A stretch of DNA of 64,000 nucleotides from Cyanophora paradoxa (Eukaryota; Glaucocystophyceae; Cyanophorales; Cyanophoraceae): assembly GCA_004431415.1 (NCBI GenBank), contig QPMI01000457.1:62001-126000 (forward strand), in the 5' to 3' direction. Positions 60,198 through 64,000 of the stretch are shown here, piece after piece. The notes beneath the pieces were generated by a model. That model made no database searches and was not told the DNA's origin. It was given only the letters and a program-made list of their open reading frames with translations. The translations under genes were made by a program, and so were the position numbers. Positions within the stretch are counted from its first letter, which is position 1. Every line of letters starts with the position of its first letter.

Positions 60198-61501
60198 GGC
60201 CCGACCTCGAGCTCGAGCCCGCGATCGAGGCTTCGAATTCCTTGCCAGCTTCGAATTAAATATTCTTGGGGAGCTCTTTTCGCGAATCGAATTAAGCATA
60301 TACGTATACACCGCGACGATAGTATAACAATTGATCATGAACTTCGCGATCTGAAGCCCGTGGAAGCTTTGCAGTTATAATTACGTTATGTTTTTCGTGC
60401 ACGCGAGTTGACTCATCTTTCGTGCGACAAGTCGCAATTGCTACAGGTCTAGATCCGTGCCAACGTCGACCGCGGGCCCGACCGCGGGGTGTTGAACGTC
60501 AATATCACGATCAATGCCCGTCATTTGGCCTGAGCGCTTTTATTGCTCTTCGTGCCTGAGACCTCAACTATACACTGCGACGGCTGGGGCTGAGGGGAAT
60601 GCGCAAGCTGTCACATACGAGTCGTAATTTGTGAGTAGTGGCGGCCCTAGGCTTTTATACCGGCGCAGCCGTTATAACTTGATAAGCGGCCGGCCAGCGC
60701 CGCGGATCCCGGCCCGGCGGGCCTGGGATCATCGGATGGAGCGTACGTCGATCATCGATTGCCTCGTAGTTTCAATTGGGACTCCAGGAGTCGGACCGGG
60801 ACAGCTTGGCAAAGAGGCCCCGGCGCGATCGCGACGAAACTCTGGACTTGCCTAACGGCGGCCTGCTGAAACATGAAAGTCCCCCGCGGAAACTCGATTT
60901 TTTTCGAATTCGAAGTTGCCAAGTTGCTTCAAGACTGAAGTTCAAGTTGATGGGAAGTTTCACGATCGCGAACGGTTCGCCCCTCCATCAAAGGCTCCGC
61001 CGCTCCGAGCCTCCGACAGCCTCCGAGTCTCCGACTCCTCCGACTCCCGAAAAACGGGGCCTCCCCGAGAATGCGATTGGCCAGCGAGGGGTACGCTTTT
61101 GCGAAAAGGGGAGCTCCTTGCGCAAGTACGCATGCATATGCGCAAGGAGCCCCGCAGCAGGCTCCGCAGGCTGCAGCTGGCCATGGGAGCCTGGGAGTCT
61201 GGGTCCCCGACTCTGGGACCGCATGCGCAGCGCCGCCGCGCGCGTGTGCGCAACGCATCGCACGGTGATTCGTACCCCCAACGCATCGTACCGTTTCGTA
61301 CGGTGATTCATCCGCTGCGCCGGCGCGGCGGCGCCCCGCGCGGCGTGCCCGCATTTATTTACGCCAGCGCCCTGGCCTGGCCGGCGCCGCGGGCGCGGCC
61401 GTGCGTACGCGTATACATCGCTGACATGATTCGCTGTACATGTCTAGATGCAGGCCGCTTTCGCAGGCCATAGCTAGCTAAAGCTATAGCTATGCATACG
61501 C
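60198..61501. other. Long intergenic region
   Basis: No gene was confidently seen. It is AT-rich to about 60640, then mixed. It contains a strong inverted repeat (61113-61150) and repeated GTACGGTGATTC/GCATCGCACGGTGATTCGTA-type motifs near 61255-61310. ORFs here lack coding character. Confidence 0.4.
61113..61150. repeat. Perfect inverted repeat, 12-bp arms, 14-bp loop
   Basis: The left arm GCTCCTTGCGCA (61113-61124) pairs exactly with the right arm TGCGCAAGGAGC (61139-61150). The loop AGTACGCATGCATA is itself palindrome-rich. It lies in non-coding DNA and can form a stable hairpin. Confidence 0.85.
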
Positions 61502-63977
61502 ATGGCTATGACGCGGAGCACTTGGAGGAGGTGCGTGTGCTAACGTTGGCGCTGTGCCTGTACATGTGTCGGCCGCGGCGCCCGGCTCGCGTGCGCGCGG
61601 CCTGGATGCAGGGGCTCGCCCAGCCCTGATGCAGGTGTTCGCGCTTGCGCTGGATGGCGTGCGGGAGGAAGGCCTAGGCCCGGGGGTGGTCTGGCAGCCC
61701 GAGGTGGAGTCACTGGGCGGGCTCGTCGTCGAGTCGCGGTGCGCGCTTGCGCATGCGCGGGCGTGCGGCGTGGCCCCGCCGCGCCCAACGGTGAGCCGCG
61801 GCCGCCGACAGAGAGGCGGACAACGGCTTCCGCTGGTACCGCGCCGCCGTCGCGCTGGAGCTCCACCCCAGCTTCGTCGCCCGCAACCTCATCGTCAACG
61901 ACGTCCAGGCGAGCCCTGCGCATGCCCTGGGCCGTCCCGCGCGCCTGTCCTGTACCGGCGCCGCCCCGCTTGCCATTGGACTTATTCTCCTCCGTGGGTT
62001 CGAATTCTCCCCGTTGGACTGGACATCGCGACCCAGGACGCCCTCGGGTTCTCCGTGCGCGAGAACCTGGTCGACGAGTTCCCCGACGCGTCCCTAGGCC
62101 TGGGCGCGGGCGAGGAGCCGGCGGGCCGCGACCCGGACGGGCTCGGGGAGCGGGTCAAGTGCGTCCTGCACAGCGCGAACTACTTCGGTGCGCGTATTAT
62201 GCATGCGCAATATTAATTCGAGCGCTTCGCCTCTCATTGCGAGCAGGCCTGGAGGTGAAGGAGTTCCTGCTGTACGCCTCCCGGCGCCTGCCGGACGGCT
62301 CCGCACTCGCCGTGAAGCCCACGGCCGACCTCGTCGACGGCGTTTGGTACCTCCCCGACCATGTCTTTGATTTCCGGGCCGAAATTCGCAGCTCAGGGGC
62401 TGACAATGACCGAATTTGGGGCGTCGCGCAGGACGTCGATTCGCTTCCGCGAGCGGCTCCGCAGCCTCACCGTCTTCCACGCCTCCGCCGCGGGCGGCCC
62501 CCGGCCCTTCGGGGGCTCCAGCAGCTGCCGGTGCGCTCTCCTTGCGATAGATCTAAATTTATGTCTAAGTGCTGATAAATATTCGAGCTGATTCAAACAC
62601 GTCGACGTCGTCGATCGCAGGCTCTCCATTCTGTACTACAACGACAAGCCGAAGTTCAATGTCCTGAGGCTGGTCCCCGACTTCTGTGCGTTCTGCCTGC
62701 TTTGGTGATTAATATTCGGGTCTACAAGTTAATTCCGCCCAGTGACTCGACTCTGTACATGCCCAGGGTGGCGCCGCGTCTACTCCCGGATCCTGGCCAA
62801 CATGGCTATCCGGATCAAGCGGCACCTCCTGAGCCTCGCCATGGGGCCCGCGCCCTCGGGCGGCCCGCCGCTGCCGGAGGCCCCCCGGGGCCTCCGCGTC
62901 CCATTCGCAAGCGGGTCTGCGGCGTTCCCGTCGATTGCGAGCTCGCGGCGGGTCGGGGATCTGGAGGCGCCGCCCTCGCCCGCGGCCGGCGCGCTCGCGT
63001 CGGCCGCCCGCGCGCACGTGCACGCCGGCGGGCGCGATCGCGAGTCTCCCTTCGTGCTCCACTCGTACAGTGCCGGCGCGCGGGCGGCACACGCACACCC
63101 GGCGAACGCCGCGCTGGAGAACGTCGAGGAGGCGAACGGCATCAACTCGCTCTACCGGAGGCTCGTCAAGGACGGCTACGACCCCGAGAACGCCATCGAC
63201 CGCGAGCTTGAGGCGCGCAAAATTCGAAATTCTGCGATTTATTCGGATCCGTTCGTCTCACGGCGCACTGCAGAGCGCGCACGTGGTCGCCCTCCAGGTC
63301 AGTCTCCAGCATTTCGCGCATTTTCGCGGCGGTTGGGGGCCCGTCTGAGATTTTCGCAGGAAGCGGCGCGGGCGAGCCTGGACCTCTCGCTCCGCCTTTC
63401 CGGCCTCTCCCTCGCCGAAGGGGCGCCCGCAAAGGCCTCGCGATCGCCGGCTTCTGCTGGCGGTGCCCTCGCGATTGGCGGGACGGGTGCCGGCGGGGCA
63501 GCCAAGACCGGCTGCCGGCCCCGGCCGTGGGCCATCCTCGACGATGGCGACGGGGGCGAGGTGGATGGTCCGGAGGGCCCCAGGAAACTGCGCCCGCCCT
63601 TCGTCTCCTGGGGGGTACGCAAGCCCGTCACCTGCGAGGCCACGGCCAGACCTTGTCTCAAATTTCTGCCTCCTAACCCGAATGCGTGGTGTGCGCTTTC
63701 TGCAGGTGCCCCAACTGCCCCAAGCCGGCCAGCTGCAAGAGGAGCTGTCCATTGGCCGTCCGGTCCAGGGCAGCCGCGAGCACCTGCACCTGCACCCCCT
63801 CACGGCCGCGGCGCCGGCCGTCCCCGTCACCATGCTTCGGGCTTCCGCGGGAGCGTTAGCCCCAGCCCCGGACAGGGCAATGAAAGCGGAGCCGGCCGCG
63901 CGGGCGGGTTCGCGCTCGCGATCGGCGCGAAAATCGGACGACGACAGGTTCGCATGCAAATTTCCGCGGTCCTGTGA
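61502..63977 (+). CDS. Unrecognised multi-exon protein, possibly running off the window
   Basis: The start is uncertain: 61508 (MTRSTW...) with a GTGCG donor, or 61629 (MQVFALALDG). Supported exons: VFALALDGVREEGLGPGVVW, ADNGFRWYRAAVALELHPSF with VARNLIVNDVQ, and LDIATQDALGFSVRENLVDE. Then come ERVKCVLHSANYF, LEVKEFLLYASRRLPDGSAL with AVKPTADLVDGVWYLPDHVF, IRFRERLRSLTVFHASAAGG and LSILYYNDKPKFNVLRLVPD. RVYSRILANMAIRIKRHLLS and ENVEEANGINSLYRRLVKDG follow. The C-terminal part near the edge is Ala/Gly/Pro-rich, and the frame ends at 63977 only if no further intron removes that stop. Introns are short and GTGCG-type. No family recognised. The mix of aromatic-rich blocks suggests a globular protein. 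Confidence 0.55.
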
Positions 63978-64000
63978 TAATGCGCAAAATTACGCCGTCG

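Overview
This is a nuclear DNA window from a GC-rich, intron-dense eukaryote, most likely a unicellular alga or other protist. The evidence is a split eukaryotic ribosomal protein gene (eL33), a eukaryotic tRNA-Pro, a 19-exon VPS51 gene, a SnRK1-activating/CaMKK-type kinase, an mTERF gene and many introns of about 45-110 bp. Coding DNA is extremely GC-rich, while intergenic DNA is patchily AT-rich and full of short palindromes. The lineage cannot be fixed from this window: haptophyte, glaucophyte and pelagophyte all remain open. Genes were rebuilt by hand by matching reading frame and conserved motifs across introns. Exon joins are phase-checked for eL33, VPS51, the alcohol dehydrogenase, the + strand thioredoxin-fold gene, the kinase (exons 1-17) and the two small coiled-coil genes. 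Elsewhere only the gene limits and the main exons are given.

Layout. 1-6 kb: a small membrane protein (-), ribosomal protein eL33 (+) and an unrecognised coiled-coil protein (-). 6.8-11.3 kb: a large unrecognised gene (+). 12 kb: a 100-bp tandem repeat beside tRNA-Pro(CGG). 12.7-16.4 kb: VPS51 (+). 16.9-18.3 kb: a leucine-rich-repeat protein (+). 18.8-21.2 kb: a CAD-type zinc alcohol dehydrogenase (+), followed by a broken copy of the last VPS51 exon. 22.2-25.8 kb: a gene joining an MLKL-like N-terminal helical bundle, a kinase domain with a degenerate DFG motif and a parallel beta-helix (+). 26.3-28.2 kb: a secreted PSI-repeat protein (-). 28.4-34.9 kb: a degenerate JmjC / ZZ finger / SAP-like repeat protein (+). 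35.1-36.1 kb: an unrecognised acidic-tailed protein (-). 36.6-39.0 kb: a membrane-anchored subtilase (-). 39.5-41.0 kb: an unrecognised acidic-tailed protein (+), followed by a copy of the 35-kb gene's last exon. 41.6-43.9 kb: mTERF (-). 44.2-48.4 kb: the SnAK/CaMKK kinase (+). 48.6-60.2 kb: two divergently oriented thioredoxin-fold paralogues flanking a tandem pair of small coiled-coil genes and an unrecognised coiled-coil gene. 61.5 kb to the window edge: an unrecognised gene (+) that may run off the window.

Gene order does not suggest operons or one pathway; this is ordinary mixed eukaryotic gene content. The most notable points are the MLKL-like/pseudokinase/beta-helix fusion, the thioredoxin protein with repeated CNCRC exons, the JmjC domain that has lost all its metal ligands, the high share of GC-AG introns with a GYGCG donor, and the repeated duplication of last exons within the window.
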